Source of the DNA: Methylobacterium bullatum
GTDB taxonomy: Bacteria > Pseudomonadota > Alphaproteobacteria > Rhizobiales > Beijerinckiaceae
Direction: 5' to 3'
Assembly: GCA_902712845.1 (NCBI GenBank)
Contig: LR743504.1
Span: 3,012,001-3,076,000 of the forward strand
Length of the DNA stretch: 64,000 nucleotides
Within the stretch, counting starts at the first letter, position 1. The number at the start of each line of letters is the position of its first letter. The notes beneath the pieces are model-generated. The model was given only the letters and a program-made list of their open reading frames with translations, was not told the DNA's origin and ran no database searches. Below, piece by piece: positions 1 to 8,644 of this stretch. A program made the position numbers and the translations under genes.

Positions 1-69
1 GTCTCCCGCGATAGAGGCGGTTCATGCACCCGCCGTCCGCGAAGGGATGCCACGGACGGTAGGGGTGGA

Positions 70-2073
70 CTACGTAGGCAGGGCGCCGTTGATCGCCCGG
101 ATCACCTTCTCCGCATTGTCCAGGGTGGCCTCGATGGCGGGGGTCTTTTCGTCCAGAACGGCGGGATTGCGAATAAGCCAGTCCGCCGGCGTGAAGTGAT
201 CGAACTCTGGCGTGTCGGGAGGCAGCAGCTTGAAGGCCGCCTCCACCCGCTTGACCAGTCGCACAATACCCCCCGCCTCCTTGTCGAGCTTGGCGGTCGT
301 CAGCACACCGCGGCCCTTCAGGCCGTAGGCTCCGTTGACAATGGCGAGGTAGACTTCCGGGTCGAAGATGTCCTCGACATCCCCCTCTGGCAGGCCGAGC
401 ACGTCGGGGTAGTTCATGATGCGGTTCTCGGGGATCGCACCTGCGGCCCGGAGTTGCTCCAGCTTGCGCTTGTCGCCCTGAGCCCTGTCGGACATCACCG
501 CGATGTGCAGCTTCGCGCCCTTGAACAGCGAGACGAACGACTGGATCTTGTCGAGGCCGCCGGCCGGGCAGATCGTCCAGCGCGGATCGAGCGCGATACG
601 CTTGCGGCGCTTCAACTGGGCCGAGAGCGCATTGAGGAAGACGAGGTCGCCGGGCCCCTCGACCAGCAAGGTGTGCTTGCCGATAAACAGGGCCTGGGTC
701 ACGTCGTAGCCCAGCGCCGCCTGGAGCGGGAACAGCGTGTCCGGATCGGTCGCCAGGACGTCATCGCGCACCTTGGTGCCCTTCGTCGTCGGGAAGCCGT
801 TCGGCCGCTGTTCGATCTGGTCCTCGACGATGCGCGAGAGCGTCAGGTCGTCGGGTGGAACCATGAACGGCGAATGGGTCGAGAACACCACCTGGTGGTG
901 GGGCACCAGCTTGTCGCCGAAGTACCTCAACAGGTCGGCCTGGGCCTTTCCGTGAAGGGTCAGCCCTGGCTCGTCGAGCAGGAGCACCAGGCTGCCGCCC
1001 TGCTTGCTGACCTGGGCGAACTTCACCAGGAACGAGAAGAACCAGATGAAACCGGCGCTCCGCTCCGAGAAGGGGACCGAGACGCGATGCAGGATGTTTT
1101 TGACGCGGGCGCGCGCGATCACGCCCTCGTCAAACGGCGCGGGGTCGTTCGGCTCCGCCTTTGTGACCCTGACCTCGATCTCCAGGAACGGGTTCTGGGT
1201 CCAGTATTCCCGCAGTTGGTCGGTGATCGCGTTCGACGCGGATTCGCATTTCGCGTTCAGCGACTCGTAGGTCTTCGACTCGCGGATCTCCTCGACCGAG
1301 GTCCCGGCGAACTCCAGGAAATCGAGGAAAACCAGCTCGGGGACTTCGAGAGGCTCGCTCGACCTATGCGGGCGGCGACCAAATCGATGGACGCCGCCAT
1401 CCTCGTCCCTCTCGATGTCGTCGACGCGGATCTGGCCGGCCATGCGGTCGTAGTGCGAGAAGTACATGAAGCTTGGGCAGGCCGAGCGAACGTGGCTCGC
1501 AATAGCGTTGAGCACCGATTTGCCTGGCAAGGCTTCCAGGGCATCCAGTAGCGCCTGTTGGGCTGCGGATATTTCCTCCAGGCCCTCCAGGGCCTTCCGG
1601 ACCGCTGCCGCCGAACCGGAGGCCGCAAAGGCGCGTCGCTCATCCTCGGTTAGCCCATGCCTGTCGGTGAGGAAGGCCATGCAGGCGGCCTCGTCGAGGT
1701 GCACGGTCACTCCGATCCCGCCACCGTAGCGCCGGCTGAGGGTCACCTGGGACGACGCGAGGCAGCCGGGCCCGAAAGATGCGGCGAGGTCGTTCATCTC
1801 GGCGTCGGACAAGGTCCACCGGGTCGCGATGACCATGGCGTCGTCGTCCGCGTGACGCCTCTCGTATTCGTTCAGGTAACGCCGCGGGTAGTCCCGCTCA
1901 CGGTCGAACGTGATAGGCGTCGACGCATGAGGTTTCAGGCCGGCGAGCGCGTGAAGCAGTGCCGTCTTGCCTGCCTCGTTCTTGCCGACGAGGCAGGCCA
2001 TGTCGCCGAGGGTGATCTCGCCGGAATCCTCGACGCTGCGAAAATTCGTGACCCTGAAACTGTCGAGCTTCAT
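70..2073 (-). CDS. OLD-like ABC ATPase with TOPRIM domain
   Basis: A 667-residue protein of the overcoming-lysogenization-defect (OLD) type. The N-terminus carries an SMC/RecF-like ATPase start (MKLDSFRVTNFRS) and a Walker A motif GKNEAGKT at residues 30-37. Further on are a Walker B-like LLLDEPGLTLHG and an H-loop STHSPF. The C-terminal third starts with LLVEGPGDLVFLNAL, which fits a TOPRIM nuclease active site, followed by MSDRAQGD. The start at 2073 fits the family N-terminus; an in-frame start at 2115 is possible. It is the last gene of a minus-strand set behind a DUF2235 hydrolase and a TIR protein. OLD nucleases act in phage defence (GajA of Gabija, P2 Old), but no UvrD-like partner (GajB) is present. 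Function as a defence nuclease is inferred. Confidence 0.8.
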   Translation of the reverse strand: MKLDSFRVTNFRSVEDSGEITLGDMACLVGKNEAGKTALLHALAGLKPHASTPITFDRERDYPRRYLNEYERRHADDDAMVIATRWTLSDAEMNDLAASFGPGCLASSQVTLSRRYGGGIGVTVHLDEAACMAFLTDRHGLTEDERRAFAASGSAAAVRKALEGLEEISAAQQALLDALEALPGKSVLNAIASHVRSACPSFMYFSHYDRMAGQIRVDDIERDEDGGVHRFGRRPHRSSEPLEVPELVFLDFLEFAGTSVEEIRESKTYESLNAKCESASNAITDQLREYWTQNPFLEIEVRVTKAEPNDPAPFDEGVIARARVKNILHRVSVPFSERSAGFIWFFSFLVKFAQVSKQGGSLVLLLDEPGLTLHGKAQADLLRYFGDKLVPHHQVVFSTHSPFMVPPDDLTLSRIVEDQIEQRPNGFPTTKGTKVRDDVLATDPDTLFPLQAALGYDVTQALFIGKHTLLVEGPGDLVFLNALSAQLKRRKRIALDPRWTICPAGGLDKIQSFVSLFKGAKLHIAVMSDRAQGDKRKLEQLRAAGAIPENRIMNYPDVLGLPEGDVEDIFDPEVYLAIVNGAYGLKGRGVLTTAKLDKEAGGIVRLVKRVEAAFKLLPPDTPEFDHFTPADWLIRNPAVLDEKTPAIEATLDNAEKVIRAINGALPT

Positions 2074-2130
2074 CCGAGACCTCGTTGTCCGGTCGGCCTC
2101 GGCGGAGGCCTGCATGTGAAAGGATGATGG

Positions 2131-3741
2131 TTAGGGCGTGCCCGGAGCCGAAGCCTGCGCGGGTGCAGGGGCGGCCGGAGATCCGTCGTTGAAATCCCCG
2201 TGGGTGGCCAGCGCCTCCGGTCGGTAGGGGCCCCTGCCGGTGCATTGCGTCACCTCGGCCAACCGGAAGCGCCGGTAGACGGTCTCATGGACAGGCGCCC
2301 CGGGCGGCACGTAGCGTGGCTTCACCGCCCAGCCCAGCCTGCCGGCCAATGGCAGGAGCCAGCCGGGGACGATGCCCGCGATGGTGTCGCGCATCCCGGC
2401 GACCTCGCAGTGCTGCATGCCGTCGAAGGCCGGGTGCAGGTGCAATCGCCCGGTACCCGTCTTGCCCGGTTCCATCCCGTCGACCAGGAGCGGATACGGA
2501 ATGGTCGTGGCCTCCTCGACCATCCAGTCCAGCGCGATGTCGGAGAGCCGGCTTTCGACCTCGGGATAACTCCCGCCCACGTCGGAATGGTTGCCTGCGA
2601 ACCACATCTGGATCAGCGGATCGGGCTCGTCGCCGACCCTTTGGCGAATGGCGTCCTTCTTCGCCCATTCGACACGGGGGAAGTCGGCGCGGGTCTCGTC
2701 GATTGCCAGGGCGTGCCGACCGTAGCCGACGTGGCCGCTGAGGAACCTGTCGTAGTTCCCGGACCGCCATTGCGCGAGGTTGAAGCGCGTCTTGCCGTTG
2801 ACGGGGGAGTTCACGATGAACTTGATGGTGGTAGGAAGCCAGCGCCACAGGACGAAAGCCGCGCCGAGGATCGCGACGACCGCGAACGGCTTCCAGAACC
2901 CCGTATGGAATGCAAGGTCGAGCACGACCGACGGCCCGGCGGCGAGCACGGCGGCCAGCGCGAACAGCCCTGCCGCGAGGCCCCAACGCCGTACGCCGAC
3001 CGATCCGAGGGATGCGACGGTGTCGAACACGCCTACGAAATGAGGAGCCACGTTCGACCTCAGGTCGTCGCCTGACCCGTATCGGTGCCGGAACCGACGC
3101 GCCAGCTCCTGGCGCTCCCGGTCGTAGTCGCCCCGAGGGGACCCGGCGCCATACTCGTAGACTCCCATCACCGCCTCGTTGGCGATGTCGCGGGTCGTCT
3201 TCCGAAACCGTGGAAGGTAACTGCCGGGGGGTAGTGCCTCGGCCGGCGGCGGGAGCGCGTGCTTCCGGCCTGGAAGCTTCTCCTTCATCCATTGGCCAAC
3301 CGCCGCCCAAAGGCTTGGGGCCTTGCACTCGCCCCCGGGCGCAATCGTCGGGACGCCACACAGGAAGAGCACGTTTGCCACGCAACGGGCCGTGTAGGCT
3401 CCTCGGCTGAAGCCCACGAGGAAGATACGGTCGCCCGGCTCGTAGTGGTCGATGATGAAGGCGTAGCAGTCGGCGATGTTCTTCGTGATGCCGAGGCCCG
3501 TCACCGAGGACAGGAGCTTCTGCAGCCTTCGGTAGGCGCTCAGCAACCCGGTGGCTGAGCCGTCGGTCCCCAACCCGGGGTCGTAGAACGCCACCTGATC
3601 CTTCGGGTCGATGCCGCTGTCCGGGCCAACCCGGCAGACGCGATAGAGTTTGTAGACGTTGCTGAGGCGCTGCTCCTCGCGCAGCCCGCCCTCCTGGCCG
3701 GTCCCGTCCGAAAAGACGACAATGTTCTTCGGCATGCCCAT
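2131..3741 (-). CDS. DUF2235 alpha/beta hydrolase with membrane segments
   Basis: About 536 residues, starting MGMPKNIVVFSDGTG, the usual beginning of DUF2235 proteins. The nucleophile elbow GFSRGAYTAR is clear (G-x-S-x-G). Two hydrophobic stretches in the middle (around WGLAAGLFALAAVL and AVVAILGAAFVLWRW) suggest membrane insertion. DUF2235 is found in the Tle1 group of type VI lipase effectors and in many uncharacterised bacterial proteins. No type VI genes lie nearby, so a phospholipase-like toxic effector inside a TIR/OLD defence set is the more likely role, but this is inference. The frame is open upstream as far as 4155, but that part overlaps the TIR gene and does not look like a DUF2235 N-terminus. 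The start at 3741 (or 3735) is chosen on the family N-terminus. Confidence 0.8.
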   Translation of the reverse strand: MGMPKNIVVFSDGTGQEGGLREEQRLSNVYKLYRVCRVGPDSGIDPKDQVAFYDPGLGTDGSATGLLSAYRRLQKLLSSVTGLGITKNIADCYAFIIDHYEPGDRIFLVGFSRGAYTARCVANVLFLCGVPTIAPGGECKAPSLWAAVGQWMKEKLPGRKHALPPPAEALPPGSYLPRFRKTTRDIANEAVMGVYEYGAGSPRGDYDRERQELARRFRHRYGSGDDLRSNVAPHFVGVFDTVASLGSVGVRRWGLAAGLFALAAVLAAGPSVVLDLAFHTGFWKPFAVVAILGAAFVLWRWLPTTIKFIVNSPVNGKTRFNLAQWRSGNYDRFLSGHVGYGRHALAIDETRADFPRVEWAKKDAIRQRVGDEPDPLIQMWFAGNHSDVGGSYPEVESRLSDIALDWMVEEATTIPYPLLVDGMEPGKTGTGRLHLHPAFDGMQHCEVAGMRDTIAGIVPGWLLPLAGRLGWAVKPRYVPPGAPVHETVYRRFRLAEVTQCTGRGPYRPEALATHGDFNDGSPAAPAPAQASAPGTP

Positions 3742-3776
3742 TCCGACCCCACGGGCCGCCCCCCGAATTATATGGT

Positions 3777-4493
3777 TCAACCGGAAACCCGACTTCGCGT
3801 CGGCGGACCGTCCTTGGTCCGCTTCGGGCCCGTGGCCCCCTTCATCCGTCGAGCGCCGGCGGTCTTGGCGTTCCCTGTGGATGCCTTGCTCCTGGCCGCC
3901 CTGGCAGGCCTCGCTTTGGCATCCTCGGCCAGCGAGGCGCGCACCGTCCTGACCGCCCCGCGGATGCCCTGGGTCACGTCGTGAAAAGCCTCGTCCGCGG
4001 TTCGCCAGTTGCTCACCACCCGGCCGTCTCGCGGCAACACCTTTAGCGCCGAAGCGCCGGTATCCTTCCAGTCGCAATGGCGGAGCACGACGACCACCAC
4101 ACGCATTGCGCCCCTGGCCCGGCGGCCCATCGCACGGCGGTACTCCAGTTGGCACCAGTGGCTGTGGATGTACTCGGGGCTCATCAACGCCACGAAGACG
4201 TGGGCCTCCCGAAGCTTACGGGAGATCTTGCTGTTCAGTGCGTCACCGGCTTCCATGTCGCCATCGAACCAGGTCTCGACCTCGTCGCGCTTCAGTTGCG
4301 CCAGGTGGACCTGCAGCTTTGCCTGCTGTGCTGAGTTCGCGTGGCTGTAGGACACGAAGATCCGAACCGTTGGCTTCTTCGTCTTCGCCTTTGGTGCGCT
4401 CGGCTTTGGCGGACTGGAGGCGCACGCGACCGCCGCCCCTTTCGTCTTGGGTGGTGTAGCCTTCCTGGCCCCTGGCCCGGATTTCGTGCGCAA
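3777..4493 (-). CDS. TIR-domain protein
   Basis: About 238 residues. A Lys/Pro/Ala-rich N-terminal linker is followed by a TIR domain: VRIFVSYSHAN (strand A/box 1), WFDGDMEAGD, AHVFVALMSPEYIHSHWC and QLEYRRAM, where the Glu sits at the NADase catalytic position. The C-terminal tail is basic and low in complexity. TIR domains of bacterial immune systems make cyclic ADP-ribose-type signals or deplete NAD. The first usable start is TTG at 4493 behind a GGGGGG stretch. The frame stays open to 4565 without an ATG or GTG, so the start is uncertain. It is followed after 35 nt by the DUF2235 gene, so co-transcription is likely. Domain call is firm; defence role is inferred. Confidence 0.8.
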   Translation of the reverse strand: MRTKSGPGARKATPPKTKGAAVACASSPPKPSAPKAKTKKPTVRIFVSYSHANSAQQAKLQVHLAQLKRDEVETWFDGDMEAGDALNSKISRKLREAHVFVALMSPEYIHSHWCQLEYRRAMGRRARGAMRVVVVVLRHCDWKDTGASALKVLPRDGRVVSNWRTADEAFHDVTQGIRGAVRTVRASLAEDAKARPARAARSKASTGNAKTAGARRMKGATGPKRTKDGPPTRSRVSG

Positions 4494-4654
4494 TGAGCCC
4501 CCCAGGCGGCGGCCAAGTTCAGGAATAATGTCGTCTGAACACGTTTTGTTCCAGTCGTCCTGCGCTCATCCTGCGCTGTGGATCTCTCCCGCTCCGAGCT
4601 TGCGGGATTTGGGCCCGCGATGCGATCACCGCCGCCTCAAGAAGCGCTCACACG

Positions 4655-5066
4655 ATGAAAATCAGGGACCGCCACCCTCGACTCTGACCCCTGGAGCGCC
4701 GCGAAAAGCGATATCGAACGCATACTCGTCGAAACCCACCAGGAGTTCGGTACCCGCCAACTCGAAGCTAACGTGGGCTACATAGACCGGGCGATTGGCA
4801 TGGTCGCCGACGCATCAGATACACCTTCGTCGAAAGCCAGGCCCAACCTCGGTCCCGAAACGCGTTCCCTCCACGTTGCACTCGCGACCGGACGGAAGGG
4901 AGGGCCGTCCCATGTCCTGTACTATCGGGTGCAGGGGGACGGGCATGGGCACGCTGAGGTCGTCATCCTCCGAGTGCTGCCCGACAGAATGGAGCCGCGT
5001 CTCAGGCTGGCCGTCGATCTCGACCTGACCGATGATGAGGACGACACACCCCAACCGGGGATGTGA
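4655..5066 (+). pseudogene. RelE/ParE-type toxin, apparently frameshifted
   Basis: From about 4692 to 5066 the frame reads as a type II toxin of the RelE/ParE fold: WSAAKSDIERILVETHQEFG (helix), then IDRAIGMV, RSLHVALATGRKG, HVLYYRV and VVILRVLPDRMEPRL near the end, the last being the usual core and C-terminal strand. This frame has no ATG before its first stop upstream (4656-4658). Its only plausible start is GTG at 4773, which would remove the first helices. An ATG at 4655 (MKIRD) lies in another frame and stops within 35 nt, so a frameshift near 4665-4690 is the simplest reading. No convincing antitoxin gene is visible upstream. Probably inactive. Confidence 0.5.
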
Positions 5067-5203
5067 CGGCCGGAGGCAGCGAGATCATCCGCCGATCTTG
5101 CCTTCGGATGCCATCCTGAACCGAATATCGCTGTGACGTCGAAGGGCTGTCTAACGCAACTCGCGGCCACTCGGCTTTGATCCAACACCCCACGGGCAGT
5201 GGT

Positions 5204-5950
5204 TCAGCGCTTGACGAACCCGATGTCGACGGCGACGGCCTTGAGGCGCTCAGGCTCTCGCTCTTTCCGTTCGGAGTAGCGGTCAACGAGATAGGAGGAG
5301 CGCTCGCGGGTCAGGAGCGTGAACCTGACCAATTCCTCGCAGACGTCGACCACCCGATCGTAGAGCGGCCCAGGCCTCATCCGGCCGGCCTCGTCAAATT
5401 CCTTATAGGCCATCGGGACCGAAGACTGGTTCGGGATGGTGATCATCCGCATCCAGCGCCCGAGCACACGCAGGCCGTTGACCGCGTTGAAGGACTGCGA
5501 GCCGCCCGAGACCTGCATCACGGCCAGGGTCCGGCCCTGCGTCGGGCGCACCGACCCTTCCGACAGGGGGAGCCAGTCGATCTGGCTCTTGATCACCCCG
5601 GTCATGGCGCCGTGGCGCTCGGGGCTGACCCAGACGTGGCCCTCGGACCAGATCGAGAGGTTCCGGAGTTCCTCGACCTTGGGGTGATCGGCCGTGGCGT
5701 CGTCGGGCAGCGGCAGGCCGTGCGCGTCGTAGATCCGCACCTCGCCTCCCATCGCCTCCAGGAGACGCGCGGCCTCGTAGGCCAGGAAGCGGCTGAAGGA
5801 ACGCTCCCGGAGCGAGCCGTACAGGATCAGGAAGCGTGGGGCGTGGGTGAACGGTGCCTGCACCTGAAGGTCGGTCGCCGCCGGGACCACGAAGTGCTCC
5901 TCGCTGAGGTTGGGCAATCCATCGGCGAAAGGCTGTTGGGGCTTGTCCAA
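5204..5950 (-). CDS. arsH: ArsH, NADPH-dependent FMN reductase (organoarsenical oxidase)
   Basis: 248 residues matching ArsH over full length. The flavin-binding signature [16 protein letters not shown], the [13 protein letters not shown] segment and [12 protein letters not shown] are visible. ArsH enzymes are cytosolic flavoproteins that oxidise trivalent organoarsenicals or use FMN and NADPH in metal(loid) reduction. Translation starts at TTG (5950) with AAAGGA about ten bases upstream. The gene is divergent from arsR and shares its operator at 5972-5985. A close homologue with the same layout lies at 58257-59003. Confidence 0.92.
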   Translation of the reverse strand: MDKPQQPFADGLPNLSEEHFVVPAATDLQVQAPFTHAPRFLILYGSLRERSFSRFLAYEAARLLEAMGGEVRIYDAHGLPLPDDATADHPKVEELRNLSIWSEGHVWVSPERHGAMTGVIKSQIDWLPLSEGSVRPTQGRTLAVMQVSGGSQSFNAVNGLRVLGRWMRMITIPNQSSVPMAYKEFDEAGRMRPGPLYDRVVDVCEELVRFTLLTRERSSYLVDRYSERKEREPERLKAVAVDIGFVKR

Positions 5951-5963
5951 GACGCTTCGTTCC

Positions 5964-5997
5964 TTTACGTTTCAACGATGGTTGAGATATTGACATC
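5964..5997 (+). promoter_or_regulatory. arsR/arsH divergent operator and arsR promoter
   Basis: The ArsR-type dyad TCAA-N6-TTGA lies at 5972-5985. A possible sigma-70 promoter overlaps it: TTTACG at 5964-5969 and GATATT at 5986-5991, 16 nt apart. That would put the transcript start at or next to the arsR ATG. The dyad and following bases up to ATGATGG are kept in the second arsenic cluster (58222-58235), which supports a functional site. Confidence 0.7.
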
Positions 5998-6360
5998 ATG
6001 ATGGACGAACGGCAAGCCGTCGCCGCCTTCGCGGCCCTTGGGCAGGAGCATCGCCTACGCATCGTGCGCCAGCTCGTCACCGCCGGCCCTGAAGGCATGG
6101 CGGCCGGCATGCTGGCCGAGGCGGTCGGCGTCTCGGGCACCAACCTGTCATTTCACCTGAAGGAGCTCAGCCATGCCGGGCTGGTCACCTCGCGGCGCGA
6201 GGGACGCTCGATCATCTACAGCGCCGCCTACCCGGACCTGTCCGAGCTCATCCAATTTCTGATGCGCGATTGCTGCCAAGGGCGACCCGAGGTCTGCGCC
6301 CCCGCCGTCGCCGCGCTCGCCGCCTGCTGCCTGCCCACCGGAGACACCGCTCATGCCTGA
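5998..6360 (+). CDS. arsR: ArsR-family arsenite-responsive repressor
   Basis: 119-120 residues with the ArsR winged helix (LGQEHRLRIVRQL, then GVSGTNLSFHLKELSHAGLV as recognition helix, then RREGRSIIYSA as wing). A Cys cluster lies near the C-terminus: counting from the ATG at 6001, Cys91, Cys92 and Cys99 in RDCCQGRPEVC. This resembles the C-terminal As(III) site of Acidithiobacillus-type ArsR. Two ATGs in tandem (5998, 6001) could start it, and neither has a Shine-Dalgarno sequence. It leads the cluster arsR-arsC-arsC-arsB-MFS and overlaps the next gene. Confidence 0.93.
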   Translation: MMDERQAVAAFAALGQEHRLRIVRQLVTAGPEGMAAGMLAEAVGVSGTNLSFHLKELSHAGLVTSRREGRSIIYSAAYPDLSELIQFLMRDCCQGRPEVCAPAVAALAACCLPTGDTAHA

Positions 6361-6880
6361 CCGCGTCTACAACGTCCTGTTCCTCTGCACCGGTAACTCC
6401 GCTCGCTCGATCCTGGCGGAGGCCATGCTCAACAAGGAGGGCCAGGGTCGTTTCCGGGCCTTTTCCGCCGGCAGCCAGCCGAAGGCGGACGTGAACCCGC
6501 TCGCCGTTCAGGTTCTGCGCGAGACGGAGTACCCGACCGAGGGGCTGCGCTCGAAGTCGTGGGACGCGTTCGCCGGCCCCGACGCGCCGGTCATGGATTT
6601 CGTCTTCACGGTCTGTGACAACGCCGCCGGCGAGGCTTGCCCCTACTGGCCCGGCCAGCCGGTGACGGCGCACTGGGGCATCGAGGACCCTGCAGCCGTC
6701 GAAGGCAGCGACATGCAGCGCAAGGCGGCGTTCATCACCGCCCAACGCTACCTGAAGAACCGGATCGGAGCCTTCGTCGCTCTGCCGCTCGACAGCCTTA
6801 GTGGCGTGGCGCTCTCGTCCAAGGTGCGCGAGATCGGCCAGCGGGCCGGCGCCACCTCGCCCCGCCCGGAGGTCGCGTGA
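6353..6880 (+). CDS. arsC: Arsenate reductase, low-molecular-weight phosphatase type
   Basis: 175 residues of the LMW protein tyrosine phosphatase fold. The P-loop is LFLCTGNSARS with nucleophile Cys12. Further Cys residues in TVCDNAAGEACPYWP may act as resolving thiols. It reduces As(V) to As(III) for export by ArsB. The ATG overlaps the arsR stop by 8 nt, so translation is coupled. This gene is missing from the second arsenic cluster, which is otherwise parallel. Confidence 0.92.
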   Translation: MPDRVYNVLFLCTGNSARSILAEAMLNKEGQGRFRAFSAGSQPKADVNPLAVQVLRETEYPTEGLRSKSWDAFAGPDAPVMDFVFTVCDNAAGEACPYWPGQPVTAHWGIEDPAAVEGSDMQRKAAFITAQRYLKNRIGAFVALPLDSLSGVALSSKVREIGQRAGATSPRPEVA

Positions 6881-7305
6881 TGGACGTCGTCATCTACCAC
6901 AACCCGGATTGCGGCACGTCCCGCAACACCCTGGCCCTGATCCGCAACGCCGGCATCGAGCCGCATGTGGTCGAGTACCTCAAGACGCCACCGAACCGGA
7001 TCCTGGTGCGCCAACTCGCCGACAGGGCTGGCGTCACCGTCCGCGCTCTGCTCCGCGAGAAGGTCACGCCCTACGCCGAACTCGGGCTCTCGGACCCGAG
7101 CCTGACGGACGACCAGCTTCTCGACGCCATCGCCGAGCACCCGATCCTGCTGAACCGCCCCCTGGTGGTGAGCCCGAAGGGCGTTGCCCTGTGCCGGCCC
7201 TCCGAGGCGGTCCTCGACCTCCTCCCGGCCCAGCAGGGCGAGTTCGTGAAGGAAGACGGCGAGCGCGTCGTCGACGAGCACGGGCGCCGCGTCGCCACCG
7301 CCTGA
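6880..7305 (+). CDS. arsC: Arsenate reductase, glutaredoxin-dependent type
   Basis: 141 residues of the ArsC/Spx thioredoxin-like family. [17 protein letters not shown] carries the catalytic Cys11. The conserved [15 protein letters not shown] segment supplies the substrate-binding arginine. It uses glutathione and glutaredoxin to reduce arsenate. The ATG at 6880 (or GTG at 6877) overlaps the end of the LMW arsC gene. Having both reductase types in one operon is redundant but known. A homologue lies at 57437-57862. Confidence 0.92.
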   Translation: MDVVIYHNPDCGTSRNTLALIRNAGIEPHVVEYLKTPPNRILVRQLADRAGVTVRALLREKVTPYAELGLSDPSLTDDQLLDAIAEHPILLNRPLVVSPKGVALCRPSEAVLDLLPAQQGEFVKEDGERVVDEHGRRVATA

Positions 7306-7341
7306 TCCGCTCCACGTACACAAGAACAAGAAACGGTCCCG

Positions 7342-8637
7342 ATGCTCGCCCTTGCCATCTTCGTGGTCACCCTCGTCTTCGTCATCTGGCAGCCGAAGGG
7401 GCTCGGCATCGGGTGGAGCGCCCTCATCGGGGCCGCCGTGGCGCTGGCCACCGGGGTCATCAGCCCCGGCGACATCCCGGTGGTCTGGCACATCGTCTGG
7501 GACGCGACCTTCACCTTCGTGGCGCTGATCATCATCTCGCTGCTCCTCGACGAAGCCGGCTTCTTCCATTGGGCGGCGCTCCACATCGCCCGCTGGGGCG
7601 GCGGCCGGGGACGCCTGCTCTTCCCGCTGCTCATCCTCCTGGGTGCAGCCATCGCGGCGGTGTTCGCCAATGACGGGGCGGCCCTCCTGCTCACCCCCAT
7701 TGTGCTCGCCATCCTGCTCCGGCTGAACTTCAAGCCGGCGGCCGCGCTGGCCTTCATTGTTGCCTGCGGGTTCGTGGCAGACTCGACGAGCCTGCCGCTG
7801 GTGATCTCGAACCTCGTCAACATCGTCTCGGCGAACTTCTTCGACATCTCCTTTAGCCGCTACGCGGCCGTGATGGTGCCGGTGAACCTGGTCTCGTTGG
7901 CAGCGACCCTGGTGGTGCTGTGGCTGTTCTACCGGCGCGACCTTCCGGCCACGTACCCGGTAGCCGAGCTCGAAGCGCCGCGCCACGCGATCAAGGACCC
8001 GCTGGTCTTCCGGGCGGCCTTCCCGCTCCTCGGTCTGCTTCTGGTCGCCTACTTTGTGACCGCACCGTTCGGCGTGCCGGTCTCGGTGGTCACCTGTGCC
8101 GGCGCACTGATCCTCCTGGCGCTGGCCAACCGCAGCCGCGTCATCCCCATTCGCAAGGTCCTGACCGGCGCCCCCTGGCAGATCGTGCTGTTCAGCCTCG
8201 GCATGTACCTCGTGGTCTACGGCCTGAAGAATGCCGGGCTGACCGGCTACCTGGCGCAGGGGCTCGTATGGCTCTCGGGCTTTGGCCCGTTCGTCGCCAC
8301 CATCGGGACCGGGTTCGCCGCCGCCATCCTGTCCTCGGTCATGAACAACATGCCGAGCGTGCTGGTGGGTGCACTCTCAATCCAGCAGGCCCCAAATCTC
8401 TCACCCCTGACGCGCGAGCTCATGATCTACGCCAACGTCATCGGCTGCGACCTCGGCCCGAAATTCACCCCCATCGGGAGCCTGGCGACCCTGCTCTGGC
8501 TCCACGTCCTCGACACCAAGGGCCAGCACATCACGTGGGGCCAGTACATGCGGGTGGGTCTGGTCATCACGCCGCCGGTGCTCCTCGTCACCCTGGCGGC
8601 CCTTACAGTGTGGCTACCCGTTCTTGGGGCGCGGTAG
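7342..8637 (+). CDS. arsB: ArsB arsenite efflux permease
   Basis: 431 residues, about 11-12 hydrophobic segments, of the ArsB/NhaD ion transporter family. It shows the family segments [30 protein letters not shown] and [14 protein letters not shown] and a conserved end [24 protein letters not shown]. It exports As(III) or Sb(III) across the inner membrane using the proton motive force; no arsA ATPase is present. It lies 36 nt after arsC and 7 nt before the MFS gene. Nearly the same protein is encoded at 56103-57398. Confidence 0.93.
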   Translation: MLALAIFVVTLVFVIWQPKGLGIGWSALIGAAVALATGVISPGDIPVVWHIVWDATFTFVALIIISLLLDEAGFFHWAALHIARWGGGRGRLLFPLLILLGAAIAAVFANDGAALLLTPIVLAILLRLNFKPAAALAFIVACGFVADSTSLPLVISNLVNIVSANFFDISFSRYAAVMVPVNLVSLAATLVVLWLFYRRDLPATYPVAELEAPRHAIKDPLVFRAAFPLLGLLLVAYFVTAPFGVPVSVVTCAGALILLALANRSRVIPIRKVLTGAPWQIVLFSLGMYLVVYGLKNAGLTGYLAQGLVWLSGFGPFVATIGTGFAAAILSSVMNNMPSVLVGALSIQQAPNLSPLTRELMIYANVIGCDLGPKFTPIGSLATLLWLHVLDTKGQHITWGQYMRVGLVITPPVLLVTLAALTVWLPVLGAR

Positions 8638-8644
8638 CGAACCG

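Noticed and set aside
196-1551. Long plus-strand frame opposite the OLD-like gene
   Set aside because: GC-rich antisense shadow of the minus-strand gene; no motifs and low complexity.
70-2073. OLD-like gene as GajA of Gabija
   Set aside because: No UvrD-like helicase gene next to it; neighbours are TIR and DUF2235 genes.
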